Part shown: positions 1-9,904 of the stretch, in pieces | Numbering within the stretch: position 1 is the stretch's first letter | Layout of the letters: every line of letters begins with the position of its first letter | Source of the DNA: Butyricimonas muris | Lineage (GTDB): Bacteria > Bacteroidota > Bacteroidia > Bacteroidales > Marinifilaceae | Length of the DNA: 64,000 nucleotides | Direction of reading: 5' to 3' | Assembly (NCBI RefSeq): GCF_046365375.1 | Contig: NZ_JBKEIT010000010.1 | Span: 186,001-250,000 of the forward strand | Position numbers and translations under genes: made by a program | The notes under the pieces: model-generated | Databases searched by the model: none | What the model was told of the DNA's origin: nothing | What the model saw: only the letters and a program-made list of their open reading frames with translations

Positions 1-1110
1 GTTACCTTCCCAGCGAAGTAGTTCAACCCAGATACGTCCTTGGTCAACTCCTGTCGTATCTTTTAATTTGTAAGAATTTAGTCCCACTTTTTCTGAGCGT
101 TGGAATTTTACACCAGCTTCGTATTTGGCATCAACAGAAATGGATTCCGGACGCATGATAAATGGTATTCCGAAATAGGTCATTAACGGGGGATTGCTTA
201 AAGCAGAAATATTTATTTGGAAGTACCCGGTAAATATTGTTCCGGCCGTTATTAACTCTCCGATACCCAAACCGCTTAAATTTTGGATGCCTGTCTGGAG
301 TTGAGCGGCGTACCCGTTTTGATAAGGAACCGGAGTAGTCCCTTGTACGAATGAATTATTTGCCGTTGCCCATCCAAGCCCCTTGCCCGGTGTCGGATCT
401 ATGTTTACTTTAGAAGTATTTTCGTTAATCCATAATTCAAAATTGGAATTTTCAATTGTCGGAACAACTTGTATATTCCAAACACGTTCGTCTTGATTGT
501 CTTTTGCGATTAAAATGATTTGTTTTTTATCGTAGGGACCGGAAAACGTGAAAGGAGATATTGCAGAACCGGCTTTGATTTCTCCGTTATGAGTAATGTC
601 AGCCTCAATAGTTACTGGCCAGCTGAAATCTTTCTTGAAGTTAATTCGGATATTATTATCATGAATGGAAACATTTACATCCTTTTCAGCATGATTCGTA
701 ATATGAAAGTTAGTAATGTCTGCGTTAGGCTTATCCTTTAATACGATTTGCCCCAAGTGGGGTACACCGCTCTCTGAAATAAGGTAAAAAGATTGTGGAG
801 TATATACATCCTTGAATGTAAGCTCTTTAAGGTTTAATGGATTTTCATCCACGCTAATGGCCTTATCTGTAGTTGAAGAAAATTTGATATTAGCCTTTAT
901 CGTGAGTGGAAATAATTTCCTTCCGTAATCCAATGGAATACTTACCACGTTATTACTAACGGTAATGCCTTCTTTATTTAATACGATCCCTTCTGTTTGA
1001 TCAGTAATTGAGAAAGAAACAATCTCCGCATCGTCACTTAACTTGCTTACTTTCTCACATGAACTGAATAATCCAAGTGCTAGTAAAAGAATCCCGTAAT
1101 ATTTTCTCAT
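1..1110 (-). CDS. PCMD-domain surface lipoprotein, 3' end outside window
   Basis: An open minus-strand frame of 370 codons starts at 1110 and runs off the left edge without a stop. The start MRKYYGILLLALGLFSSCEK is a type II signal peptide; the Cys of FSSC is the lipidation site. Two repeated beta-rich segments follow, and from about residue 185 a stretch containing FELWIN and GWATANN looks like the Pfam PCMD (putative carbohydrate metabolism) domain of Bacteroidales lipoproteins. The likely place is the outer membrane. Function is not known; the domain name rests on context in glycan loci. The family call is from remembered motifs and not from a search. Confidence 0.7.
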   Translation of the reverse strand, partial: MRKYYGILLLALGLFSSCEKVSKLSDDAEIVSFSITDQTEGIVLNKEGITVSNNVVSIPLDYGRKLFPLTIKANIKFSSTTDKAISVDENPLNLKELTFKDVYTPQSFYLISESGVPHLGQIVLKDKPNADITNFHITNHAEKDVNVSIHDNNIRINFKKDFSWPVTIEADITHNGEIKAGSAISPFTFSGPYDKKQIILIAKDNQDERVWNIQVVPTIENSNFELWINENTSKVNIDPTPGKGLGWATANNSFVQGTTPVPYQNGYAAQLQTGIQNLSGLGIGELITAGTIFTGYFQINISALSNPPLMTYFGIPFIMRPESISVDAKYEAGVKFQRSEKVGLNSYKLKDTTGVDQGRIWVELLRWEGN

Positions 1111-1176
1111 ATAAATTTAATTTTCGTAATACTCAGCAATTTTTATGCCATCCGTATAAATACGGAAATGAGGGTA

Positions 1177-1184
1177 CAAAGTTA
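1177..1184 (-). promoter_or_regulatory. Possible -7 promoter box for the PCMD lipoprotein
   Basis: Read on the minus strand the bases are TAACTTTG, matching TAnnTTTG of Bacteroidota promoters, about 65 nt before the start codon. No clear TTTG lies at -33, so this is a weak call. A short inverted repeat CCGTAT/ATACGG (1152-1165) lies in the presumed 5' leader. Confidence 0.3.
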
Positions 1185-1242
1185 TTGGTTTGGTACTTAT
1201 TTGTTTATTATTTATCGTTATTATTTCCCGGTAATTCGTATC

Positions 1243-1788
1243 CTATGCGCTTCTTTCTTTGGGTTGTCGATTTTGGGCTTGTAATTCTGCCAGTGTTTGA
1301 TTTATCAATTCGAGCTGTATACTTGTATCTTCATTAATAGTATTTTGGTCTGCAAAAATATCTTCGATATAGTCTTTCAAATTTCTCATTTCTTTTTGCA
1401 AAAGACTAATTTTATCTAAAGGTGCCTCTAATACTATTTGACGCATTTTTACAAATGCTCTCATGATAGATATATTTACTTGGACAGCGATTCCGGAACG
1501 TAATATTCCAGATAACATAGCAACACCTTCTTGGGTAAAAGCAAAAGGTGCGACATAGCTGTGTTTCATTGTTGCGGGCAACTGGTCGCAATTTGCGACC
1601 AGTTCTTTCCATTCTTGAGTGGATAAAACAAACATAAAATCTTCGGGAAAACGTTCAATATTACGTTTTACTTGTTCTTTCAAACGTTTTGTTTCCACTT
1701 GATACAATTCCGCCAAATCGAAATCCAACATCACTTTCTGCCCTCGGATTTCGTATATCTTACTCTGTATTAATTGAAAATGGTCCAT
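1243..1788 (-). CDS. ORF6N domain (KilA-N-like) DNA-binding protein
   Basis: 181 residues. The N-terminal two thirds carries the ORF6N pattern: IYEIRGQKVMLDFDLAELY, then FPEDFMFVLS and FAFTQEGVAMLSGILRS. A charged helical tail predicted to form a coiled coil follows from about residue 125. ORF6N proteins are common in Bacteroidales chromosomes and phages and are thought to bind DNA, but their targets are unknown. It begins 18 nt after the stop of the YfhO-like gene on the same strand and may be co-transcribed. Family call good, biological role unknown. Confidence 0.85.
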   Translation of the reverse strand: MDHFQLIQSKIYEIRGQKVMLDFDLAELYQVETKRLKEQVKRNIERFPEDFMFVLSTQEWKELVANCDQLPATMKHSYVAPFAFTQEGVAMLSGILRSGIAVQVNISIMRAFVKMRQIVLEAPLDKISLLQKEMRNLKDYIEDIFADQNTINEDTSIQLELINQTLAELQAQNRQPKERSA

Positions 1789-1806
1789 GATTGATATGCT
1801 CTTGCG

Positions 1807-4281
1807 TTATTCTTTTTTCTTCATATACCGCATGATATAGAATACAATACCGCCCAACAAAGCTAACAAAAGAAGACTTGAACTTATAGCTGAAATTCGG
1901 GCTCCCATGTAATAAGACTCCGGTTTGTATTCGAATGTAACGGTATGTTCTCCTGCGGGGACTATGACGGCACGTAAGATATAATCAGCCCTGAGAAGAT
2001 CGGTTTTGTTACCGTCGATATAAACATTCCAGCCTTTGGGATAATATATTTCACTGAATACGGCCAATTGTTCGTTTGCCGCGGAAGTCTTGTATTCCAA
2101 TTTGTTCGGGGCGTACGAGGTCAATTGTATCGTGGCGTTCTCGTCAAAATTGAAACCTTTATCTTGAATGACGGATTCAAACTCTTTGCTGATGACGGCA
2201 GATTCTCTCGGGTCTATTTGTTTCAGCCCGAGTAATTCTTCATCCGGCGTGTTCACGAGTTCATAATCCTTGACAAACCATGCGTTCCCGTAAGCGTATT
2301 TATTGTTGACGGGGGCGGAATTGGCATGCACGATGACATATTTCGTGTTCAACATATTCAACACGGTTTGCTTGGAAAGACTTTCTTCCATGGCAGAGAG
2401 TGTTGGAGAACTTTCCAGCGTTTTACCGATACTTTGCATCTCGGGATAGATGAAATAATCAATAATATCTTGGTAACGCTGTAACTTGGCGGCACTGTAT
2501 CCCCCGATCGTCTTGTGATGATAACTGGTATGCGAATCATTGAACGTGTTCACGGATATATCCAGTACCCGATAATTCGGGTCTTTATCTGCAAGGATGG
2601 CTTGATCCACCGGACGAGGTTGGTATTGATTGTTAAACTCCCGTTGTTTTACAAAATGGTCGTTATTGAGGTAACGTTTATCCACGGTCCACATATCGGC
2701 AAGAATCAATAGTCCCATGGCGATCACGACATGAGTGCTTTTGATTTTCTGAATCATCCATGTCCAGATAACGACGCCCGCCAATAAGATAAATACCAAA
2801 GAACGGAATGCGTCCGAGCGAAGCAGGGATTCCCGGTCTTGGGGTAAATATTGTCTGAGCCAATCCGGGTATTGACTGTCTGCCGGCGAAACGAAACTTC
2901 CGGCTAAATCGGGTAATAATGCGAACAAGGCGCAAATACCACCGGTAACTCCTACGGCTATTTTCAATCCTTTGAGCAGAGTCTTTTTCTCGTATTCCCC
3001 GTTAAGAATTTTGTTCAGAGTATATATCCCTAGCAAAGGAATGGTCAACTGCAACACGATCAATATCATGGACGGCACCCGGAATTTGTTGTATAGCGGG
3101 ATGTAGTCATAGAAGAAACTCGACAGGAACATGAAATTCCGTCCCCAGCCCAAGAATAGAGCCAGTAAAGAAATTCCCACTATCCACCACTTCATGGGTC
3201 CTTTGATTAACACGAGTCCCAACACGAAAAGGAAAATGGCGATAGCTCCCATGTACATCGGTCCCGCCGTGAATGCCTGTTCGCCCCAGTACAAGGGTAA
3301 TTGTTGAATGATTTGATCGGCGTTCGACGCTCCTTGACTATTCAGGAATTTGTATGTTTCCGAATTTTTGTCTAACGCTCCGCCGGAAGCTCCACCCTTG
3401 AAGTTCGGTATCATCAGATTGAGGGTTTCGTCAATCCCGTAACTCCATGCGGTGGCGTATTCTTTATCCAACCCGCCTTTGGTTTGGCTATTTTGGTTTA
3501 AGGTCAATTCCGACCCGCCTCGCATCGTGTACTTGCTATATTCCCACGTCGGCCACAAGTGATTTATATTTGTGGCTGCTGCGAATAGAACCGCTACCAC
3601 GAGTAGCGTGACGGTTTTGAAAAAAGCGGGAAGTGCCTTTGCCTTGACGGCTTTGTATAATTGTGCTATTCCGTAGAATAAAACGATAAAAGCGAGATAA
3701 TACGTGATTTGCGGGTGATTCGCCATGATTTGGAAAGCAAGCGTTATCCCGAAGAATACCGCCCCCAACCACCGATTCTTTCGGAAGGCGAAAACGACAG
3801 AAGCCAAGACCATGGGCATTAATGATATTGCCACCATCTTCGCGTTATGTCCTACTTGAAGAATCTGGAAATTGTACGAGCAGAAACCAAAAGCGAGAGC
3901 ACCCACGATAGATAACCACGGGTTTACCCCGAAAGCCAGTAATAACAGGTAGAAACTGACAAGCCCTAAAATCAGATAGCTGGCAGGGCGAGGTCCCACG
4001 AACAGACCGTCATACACGTTTTTCAAGTAATTGCCTTTATATTCCGTGGAGATCATTGTGGTTGGCATTCCGCTGAACATGGAGTTTGTCCACAACGGCT
4101 CTTCTCCTGTTTGTTCCCGAAACTGTATAATCTCGTTCGCCGCCCCTCGCCACGAGGAAATATCCGATTGCATTACTATTTTGCCCTCGAATAAAGCCGG
4201 AAAGTAAGCGTAGGCAATAACGATAAATAGGATAAAAGCTACAAGATAAGGATAAAACGATTTGAGCTTCGGCATCTTCAT
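1807..4281 (-). CDS. YfhO family multi-pass membrane protein
   Basis: 824 residues from the ATG at 4281. The frame is open further upstream, but that part crosses the divergent gene's promoter area and reads as non-membrane nonsense, so I chose the start MKMPKLKSFYPYLVAFILF, which leads straight into the first membrane helix. About a dozen hydrophobic segments alternate with loops; a C-terminal beta-rich extracytoplasmic part (WNVYIDGNK, GEHTVTFEYKP) and a final helix close it. This layout is that of YfhO, a GT-C-like protein linked in Firmicutes to glycosylation of teichoic acids. Substrate in Bacteroidota is unknown. Confidence 0.85.
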   Translation of the reverse strand: MKMPKLKSFYPYLVAFILFIVIAYAYFPALFEGKIVMQSDISSWRGAANEIIQFREQTGEEPLWTNSMFSGMPTTMISTEYKGNYLKNVYDGLFVGPRPASYLILGLVSFYLLLLAFGVNPWLSIVGALAFGFCSYNFQILQVGHNAKMVAISLMPMVLASVVFAFRKNRWLGAVFFGITLAFQIMANHPQITYYLAFIVLFYGIAQLYKAVKAKALPAFFKTVTLLVVAVLFAAATNINHLWPTWEYSKYTMRGGSELTLNQNSQTKGGLDKEYATAWSYGIDETLNLMIPNFKGGASGGALDKNSETYKFLNSQGASNADQIIQQLPLYWGEQAFTAGPMYMGAIAIFLFVLGLVLIKGPMKWWIVGISLLALFLGWGRNFMFLSSFFYDYIPLYNKFRVPSMILIVLQLTIPLLGIYTLNKILNGEYEKKTLLKGLKIAVGVTGGICALFALLPDLAGSFVSPADSQYPDWLRQYLPQDRESLLRSDAFRSLVFILLAGVVIWTWMIQKIKSTHVVIAMGLLILADMWTVDKRYLNNDHFVKQREFNNQYQPRPVDQAILADKDPNYRVLDISVNTFNDSHTSYHHKTIGGYSAAKLQRYQDIIDYFIYPEMQSIGKTLESSPTLSAMEESLSKQTVLNMLNTKYVIVHANSAPVNNKYAYGNAWFVKDYELVNTPDEELLGLKQIDPRESAVISKEFESVIQDKGFNFDENATIQLTSYAPNKLEYKTSAANEQLAVFSEIYYPKGWNVYIDGNKTDLLRADYILRAVIVPAGEHTVTFEYKPESYYMGARISAISSSLLLLALLGGIVFYIMRYMKKKE

Positions 4282-4432
4282 GTTTTTGTGTTTTAATGTA
4301 TTCGATTTCTCGCGAAAGTAAAAAATATAATTATCAAAATAGAGGAATGTATTTAAAAAATGCTTTTTTTCAAAGGGAAATGCATAACTTTGTTCCGAAA
4401 AACCGTCACATGTGACACTTATTCGTAATAAG

Positions 4433-5692
4433 ATGATCATTAATAGAAGTGTATATATAGATAAATTACGACGTTCGAAAGGTAATGGGCTTGTCAAAAT
4501 TATCACAGGATTACGTCGTTCCGGCAAATCATTCCTTCTGAAGAAACTTTTCCGTCAGTATTTGCTGGACGAAGGAGTTAAGGATGACCATATCATTATT
4601 GTGGATATGGAGAGCAGAAAAAACAAGGAATTCAAAGACCCGGATTATTTGTTAGATTGGATAGATAGAATTATGCTGGATGATTTTACCTATTATATCA
4701 TTATAGATGAGGTGCAAGAGGTAAATGATTTTGTAGAAGTCCTTTCCACGTTATCCGTCACGGAGGGAGTAGATGTATATGTGACAGGTTCTAATTCCCG
4801 TTTTCTGTCAACAGATGTTGTTACTGAGTTTAGGGGGCGAGGTGATGAGATTCATGTATGGCCTTTGTCATTCAGCGAATTTATGTCCGTGTATAAGGGT
4901 TCCAGTGAAGCCGGATGGGCGGAATATATGATGTATGGCGGTTTGCCTCAATTGCTTACACAGGATGGTGATGATAAGAAGGCAGATTTCCTTCGTCATT
5001 TGTACCGCACGGTTTATTTGCGTGATATTTACGAACGGAATAATATTGAGTTGAAGTTTGAGTTTGAAGAACTTTCTAAAACACTTGCGTCAAGCATCGG
5101 GGCTCCTGTGAATGCGTTGAATATCGCTAATACGTTCAAGTCGGTAAGTCGCGTGCAGAATATATCAGATAAGACTGTGTCTACATATATGGAGTATATG
5201 CAGGATGCTTTTTTAATGGAGAAGTCAGAAAGATACGATATAAAAGGTCGCAAGTATATCGGAACATTGTACAAGTGTTATTATCAAGATATAGGATTAA
5301 GAAATGCCATCCTTTCGTTTCGCCAAATAGAGCCGACGCATTTGATGGAGAATATTATATATATCGAGATGAGAAGACGCGGGTGGCTGGTGGATGTGGG
5401 CAATATTTATCACCGGGCAAGAAATGCACAAGGACAACAACAACGGGTAATATTAGAGGTAGATTTTGTCTGCAATAAAGGAAGCGAACGAATCTATATT
5501 CAGTCGGCATGGCGTATGCCGGACGAGGAGAAGATGGAACAGGAAAAGCGTTCGTTGCGTTTGATTGGTGATTCTTTCAGAAAGTTGTTGGTAGTAGGTG
5601 AACATGCGAGGTCGTGGAGTGATGAAAATGGGATACGGATGATGAGTATCTACGATTTTTTACTTGATATGACAAGTACGGAAAAGAGATAG
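4433..5692 (+). CDS. AAA ATPase with C-terminal DUF4143
   Basis: 419 residues from 4433; an ATG at 4412 in the same frame would add seven residues. Walker A is GLRRSGKS (about residues 26-33), Walker B is YIIIDEVQE (about 90), sensor-like VTGSNS follows, and the C-terminal half has the DUF4143 pattern including YYQDIGLRNA. Such proteins are widespread stand-alone ATPases of unknown role, often variable between strains. It is divergent from the YfhO-like gene with about 150 nt between them. A second member of the family is in the transposon at 53639-54769, only distantly similar. Confidence 0.85.
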   Translation: MIINRSVYIDKLRRSKGNGLVKIITGLRRSGKSFLLKKLFRQYLLDEGVKDDHIIIVDMESRKNKEFKDPDYLLDWIDRIMLDDFTYYIIIDEVQEVNDFVEVLSTLSVTEGVDVYVTGSNSRFLSTDVVTEFRGRGDEIHVWPLSFSEFMSVYKGSSEAGWAEYMMYGGLPQLLTQDGDDKKADFLRHLYRTVYLRDIYERNNIELKFEFEELSKTLASSIGAPVNALNIANTFKSVSRVQNISDKTVSTYMEYMQDAFLMEKSERYDIKGRKYIGTLYKCYYQDIGLRNAILSFRQIEPTHLMENIIYIEMRRRGWLVDVGNIYHRARNAQGQQQRVILEVDFVCNKGSERIYIQSAWRMPDEEKMEQEKRSLRLIGDSFRKLLVVGEHARSWSDENGIRMMSIYDFLLDMTSTEKR

Positions 5693-5778
5693 TCACTTGC
5701 GGGAGTGGGAAATATCTTCGATAAGCAATATAAAAACTAAAAAAGGGAATCTTGGATTAGGCGGTAGATAAATTATTT

Positions 5779-5813
5779 GTATTTTTAGATTTTTATTTTT
5801 TCTCTAAAAATAC
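5779..5813 (+). repeat. Perfect 11-bp hairpin before the first glycosyltransferase
   Basis: GTATTTTTAGA (5779-5789) and TCTAAAAATAC (5803-5813) pair over all 11 bases around a T-rich 13-nt loop. It ends 9 nt before the ATG of the glycosyltransferase and just upstream of the purine-rich AAGAGAG that could serve as ribosome-binding site. It could be the terminator of the preceding ATPase gene or a leader element of the polysaccharide operon; the sequence alone does not decide. Confidence 0.6.
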
Positions 5814-5822
5814 AAGAGAGTT

Positions 5823-6923
5823 ATGAAAGTTTTTATGTTGGCTAATCCGGTTGCCGTGCATACCCAAAAATGGGTGAAGTCGTTATCCGATAGAGGAATA
5901 AATATATTACTATATAGTTTTAGGCCTTACAAGGAAGAGGGGTTTTATAAAAACATGGAGAATGCGGAGGTGCGTGGCTTTACCAAGGAAAGAAATGCAC
6001 GGGGGATAAAATCGTTTTTCTTGTTTAAGCTATTCTGGTACTATATCCCTTTGGTTTGGGATATCAAGCGACAGATTCGTGCTTACAAACCGGATTTGGT
6101 ACATTCCCATTGCATCAGTGATAACGGTTTGTTCGGGGTTTTGTCCGGATTTCATCCTCTCTTGGTGTCTGTCTGGGGAACGGATATTTTTGTCTACCCC
6201 TCGAAAAGCGGTATTCGGAAACGAATAATCCGTTTTATATTGAAACGGACGGATCATATTCTGTCAACGAGTCACGTGATGGCAGAAGAAACCCGGAAAT
6301 ATACATCCCGGAAGATAGAGATCACTCCTTTTGGAGTGAACGTCAGTTTATTCCGGCAGTTGGAGAAAAAGCCCGACGGGGTATTCACCGTGGGGATTGT
6401 GAAGACGTTGGAGTATGGTTACGGGATTGATGTACTTATCGATGCTTTCGCTTTGTTCCGGAAGAAATATGCTGAAACAAGCATGAAGTTGCGTGTTGTC
6501 GGGGATGGAAGTTTGAGAGGAAGACTTGAAAAACAGGCAGAAGATTCGGGAGTAGGAGATGATATCATTTTTGAGGGGCGTGTACCGAATCATGAATTGC
6601 CGGCGATATTGAATGATTTTGATGTATTTGTAGCTCTTTCGAGAAGTGAGAGTTTTGGAGTCGCGATAGTGGAAGCCATGGCATGCCAATGTCCCGTGAT
6701 CGTGTCCGATGCCCCGGGATTCGTGGAAATTGTGGAAGACGGAATAAACGGGTTGATTGTGCCTAGGGAGAATGTCGCCGCTGCAGCGGAAGCCATGGAA
6801 CGTCTTTTTCTGGACGACAGGTTGCGATTTGCTTTAGGAACAAGCGGTCGGGAACGAGTGGAGAAAATGTATGATTGGCAGAAAAATGTTGACACCATGA
6901 TTGCTTTATATCAGCAGGTATGA
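5823..6923 (+). CDS. Glycosyltransferase family 4
   Basis: 366 residues, GT-B fold. The N-terminal domain begins KVFMLANPVAVHTQKWVKSL; the GT4 donor-binding signature is in ESFGVAIVEAMACQCPVIVSD (about residues 280-300), the EX7E pair of retaining enzymes. It likely transfers one sugar of the repeat unit onto a lipid-linked acceptor at the inner face of the cytoplasmic membrane. It is the first gene of a three-gene plus-strand set with the flippase and the NodB-like protein. Sugar specificity cannot be read from the sequence. Confidence 0.9.
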   Translation: MKVFMLANPVAVHTQKWVKSLSDRGINILLYSFRPYKEEGFYKNMENAEVRGFTKERNARGIKSFFLFKLFWYYIPLVWDIKRQIRAYKPDLVHSHCISDNGLFGVLSGFHPLLVSVWGTDIFVYPSKSGIRKRIIRFILKRTDHILSTSHVMAEETRKYTSRKIEITPFGVNVSLFRQLEKKPDGVFTVGIVKTLEYGYGIDVLIDAFALFRKKYAETSMKLRVVGDGSLRGRLEKQAEDSGVGDDIIFEGRVPNHELPAILNDFDVFVALSRSESFGVAIVEAMACQCPVIVSDAPGFVEIVEDGINGLIVPRENVAAAAEAMERLFLDDRLRFALGTSGRERVEKMYDWQKNVDTMIALYQQV

Positions 6924-6986
6924 GTATCTTTGTTCCCGTTTGAGAAATATTTCGTGTATAGATAAGTTTATATTTTAACGTAAAAG

Positions 6987-9140
6987 ATGTTCGGAGATAT
7001 AAAACAGACCATGAAGCATACCGTCGTGTATGGCGTTGGAAACTTTGCTTCCAAGTTGGTCGGTTTTATTCTGATTCCGTTGTACACGAACGAAAAATTC
7101 TTTTCTCCCGCCGATTACGGGATGCTGAGCCTTCTGGACGTAACGTCCCAAGTATTGGTTGCCGCCATGGGATTGGCTTTTTATGCCGGGCTCGTGCGTT
7201 GGTATTGGGATAAGGAGTACGCGGAACGTCAGAAAAGTCTGTTCTTCACGATAATGCTGATGACCACGGTGGCAGCCGTGGGGATGGGTATGATCCTGTG
7301 GGGATTCCGGGACTCCATTGAGGTGTTGTTGTTGGCAGGGGAGAAAATGGAGTCGTTTGAACAATTGCCTTACGTGTTCAATTTGCTGTTGGTGTATTCC
7401 GTTTTATCCGCGATAGTGGCACCGGTGTTGGATCTGTTGCGGTTGAAAAGCCGTTCCGTGCAGTTCTCGGTAGTCAATATTTTGAAATTGGTCGTTACCT
7501 TGGGTGTAACTGTTTATTTTATCGTGGGGCGGCAAAAGGGAATTACCGGGGTGTACGAGGCGCAAGTGATCGGGGCTATATTCCAAATATTACTCCTGTT
7601 GCCTTTCATTATAAAAAATTCAGCCTTGAAATTGGAATTTGCAGCTATTAAGCAAATTCTTTCGTATAGCTACCCGTTGATGTTCCCCGCTATCGTGGGC
7701 GGTTTATTGACCGTTTTCGATAAATATATGCTGAATTACATGAAAGGGATGGATGATGTTGCCTTTTATGCATTCGGTTATAAAATCGGTAACACGTTGA
7801 AAATATTCATCGTTGCTTCCGTTCAATTGGCACTGACGCCCTTGATGATGAAAAAAATAAACGACCCGAACAATCGACGTTTTTATTCAAAGATATTTAC
7901 TTATCTCTCTTTCGGAGGAATGTATTGTGTTTTGGGGTTAAGTTTATTATCCAGAGAATTGATTGCCTTGGTGGCGTCTAATCCTGCGTATTATGCTTCC
8001 GTGTATATCGTTCCTTTTATCACTTTCGGGATATTCTTCGGTATGTTGCGGGATGCTTCCGTTATCGGTTTACAAATCACGAAACGGACAAAAATTATCA
8101 GTTCCTCGATCATCTTGATCACGTTTATAAATCTGGGATTGAATATACTTTTGATCCCCGCGATGGGAATGTACGGGGCTGCATTGGCAACCTTGGTGGC
8201 GCAAATAATTTCTTGGGGCATACCCTACTATTTCGCGCAAAAGGCTTATCCGATACCCTACGAGTTGGGTAAGTTGGGAAAAGTTCTTGCGGTTGGTACG
8301 GCAATCTATCTTCTGAGCGTTTTGACGGCTCCGTTGAATATATGGATTGCTTTCATTATCAAGATCGGGTTGTTGGTCGCGTATCCTTTTATGCTCTATG
8401 CATGGAAATTTTACGATGACGTGGAACTTCAAAGAATCACGGGGATGTGGGATAATTGGAAATTGATGTTGGGATATTATTGGTCTTCTTTGACCTCTAT
8501 GCCCCGTAAAACAGTTAATCTGGGAAAGACTGTTGTTGCCGGGCGATTGAGTAGGGAATTTAGTAAACGAAAGGCTAAATTTTTATTTTTAGTGCCTCGT
8601 AAGAGAATAGCTATAGCCTTGTTGGATAAAAGTAAATATCATAACGATTTCGCCGCGTATTACGAAACGGTGAAAGGCAAGAACTCGGTCAAGTATTTTC
8701 ATCAGCAGGCGCACAAGAAAGGGGCTGAATTTCGGTCTATTGAACCGGAGTTATTCGAGAATGAGATTTTTGAAGTGAACACTTCATTGGAAGTACGGCA
8801 GGGAAAAGAGATAAAACAAGAATATTTGCAGCGGGGAAATATTACCCGGGGCGAGGGGATGGACGTGTACGGGGTGTTTATGGATGATAAACTGGTCGGG
8901 TATATCCGTACATTGCATTTGGGCGAAACGATATTTATAAATAATATATTGGGGCATGGCGCTTATCTGAAAGCAGGGGTTGTGTATTTCTTGCTTTTGG
9001 AAGTCGTGCAGCGTTGCTTTGAGCGGGACGATGTAAGGTATATCATTTATGACTCTTATTGGGGAAATTCCCGAGGGTTAGCTTTATTTAAAAAACGTTT
9101 CCATTTTGAACCGACTAAAGTGACATGGATAAACCGATGA
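6987..9140 (+). CDS. Polysaccharide flippase fused to a GNAT-like domain
   Basis: 717 residues. Residues 1 to about 475 are a MOP-superfamily (Wzx/MATE-like) exporter: the start KHTVVYGVGNFASKLVGFIL and about 12-14 membrane helices are typical of polysaccharide flippases. After a basic linker (about 500-545) a soluble domain of about 170 residues follows with a GNAT-like order: VYGVFMDDKLVGYIRTLHLG, then a long helix, then YIIYDSYWGNSRGLALFKKRF. Normal flippases end near 480 residues. The fusion suggests that a unit is acylated, or recognised, at the membrane as it is exported. It ends in an ATGA overlap with the NodB-like gene. Confidence 0.8.
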   Translation: MFGDIKQTMKHTVVYGVGNFASKLVGFILIPLYTNEKFFSPADYGMLSLLDVTSQVLVAAMGLAFYAGLVRWYWDKEYAERQKSLFFTIMLMTTVAAVGMGMILWGFRDSIEVLLLAGEKMESFEQLPYVFNLLLVYSVLSAIVAPVLDLLRLKSRSVQFSVVNILKLVVTLGVTVYFIVGRQKGITGVYEAQVIGAIFQILLLLPFIIKNSALKLEFAAIKQILSYSYPLMFPAIVGGLLTVFDKYMLNYMKGMDDVAFYAFGYKIGNTLKIFIVASVQLALTPLMMKKINDPNNRRFYSKIFTYLSFGGMYCVLGLSLLSRELIALVASNPAYYASVYIVPFITFGIFFGMLRDASVIGLQITKRTKIISSSIILITFINLGLNILLIPAMGMYGAALATLVAQIISWGIPYYFAQKAYPIPYELGKLGKVLAVGTAIYLLSVLTAPLNIWIAFIIKIGLLVAYPFMLYAWKFYDDVELQRITGMWDNWKLMLGYYWSSLTSMPRKTVNLGKTVVAGRLSREFSKRKAKFLFLVPRKRIAIALLDKSKYHNDFAAYYETVKGKNSVKYFHQQAHKKGAEFRSIEPELFENEIFEVNTSLEVRQGKEIKQEYLQRGNITRGEGMDVYGVFMDDKLVGYIRTLHLGETIFINNILGHGAYLKAGVVYFLLLEVVQRCFERDDVRYIIYDSYWGNSRGLALFKKRFHFEPTKVTWINR

Positions 9141-9904
9141 ACCGCTGGAAAAGAATATATCATAAGTTATTTCGGCAGAAAGACCGGATAGGGGAGTATG
9201 AAGCTCTCTTGAAACGGGCTTTGGAGAACGGCTATCGGGTAATGTCGTTACTTGAATGGGTGCGGGAAGATTATCCGTCGGGGCATGTTCTCTTGCTTCG
9301 TCACGATGTGGATATAGATTCCCGCGGGGCGGAAAGGATGTTCGAGGTGGAAAGGCGTTTAGGAGTTCATGCCTCTTATTATTTCCGGCATTTAACCATG
9401 AAATCCTCTCTCGTGAAACGAATGCTTCGTGAAGGATTCGAGGTCGGACTGCATTACGAAACCTTGGCCTTGAAGATGAGGTACTTGCAATTGAAAGACA
9501 AAAAAGAGATTTCTTCCGAAATCCTTCTCTCCTGTCAACAACAATTAGCCGGGGAAATCCAAGAATTTAGAAAGAGTTTCGGTTCCATGACCTCTCTCTG
9601 TTCCCACGGTGCGGCTTGGAACAGGAAACTGGGTGTCCCGAATCATATTCTCGTGGACGATACGTTCAAAAAAGAGCATGATATCCTTTTCGAGGCTTAC
9701 GACGAAGCTTTGAGGGAAAGAATCACGACCTACATATCGGATGCCTCGGTGACCGACGCTTCTGTCTGGCGATACGGTAAATCCCCTGTCGAGGCTATCG
9801 AGCAAGGTGATTCCGTGATCCTGTTATTGACTCACCCTGAGCATTGGAATCATCATTTTCTCTCGAATGTGCGCAAACTTTGGTTGTCTTTCTTAGATCG
9901 TTAG
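9137..9904 (+). CDS. NodB-fold polysaccharide deacetylase-like protein
   Basis: 255 residues starting at the ATG at 9137, which overlaps the flippase stop as ATGA; another ATG four codons upstream (9125) is possible. RHDVD near residue 55 is the metal-binding HD motif, GLHYET (about 105) supplies further candidate ligands, and LTHPEHW near the C terminus is the usual closing histidine motif. Family members remove N- or O-acetyl groups from sugars. The protein has no signal peptide, so it would act in the cytoplasm, probably on lipid-linked intermediates or nucleotide sugars. Its 3' end overlaps the convergent glycosyltransferase by 4 nt. Confidence 0.8.
   Translation: MNRWKRIYHKLFRQKDRIGEYEALLKRALENGYRVMSLLEWVREDYPSGHVLLLRHDVDIDSRGAERMFEVERRLGVHASYYFRHLTMKSSLVKRMLREGFEVGLHYETLALKMRYLQLKDKKEISSEILLSCQQQLAGEIQEFRKSFGSMTSLCSHGAAWNRKLGVPNHILVDDTFKKEHDILFEAYDEALRERITTYISDASVTDASVWRYGKSPVEAIEQGDSVILLLTHPEHWNHHFLSNVRKLWLSFLDR

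Noticed and set aside
4282..4527. 82-codon N-terminal extension of the YfhO-like protein
   Set aside because: Overlaps the divergent ATPase gene and has no membrane pattern; the Met at 4281 leads straight into the first helix.
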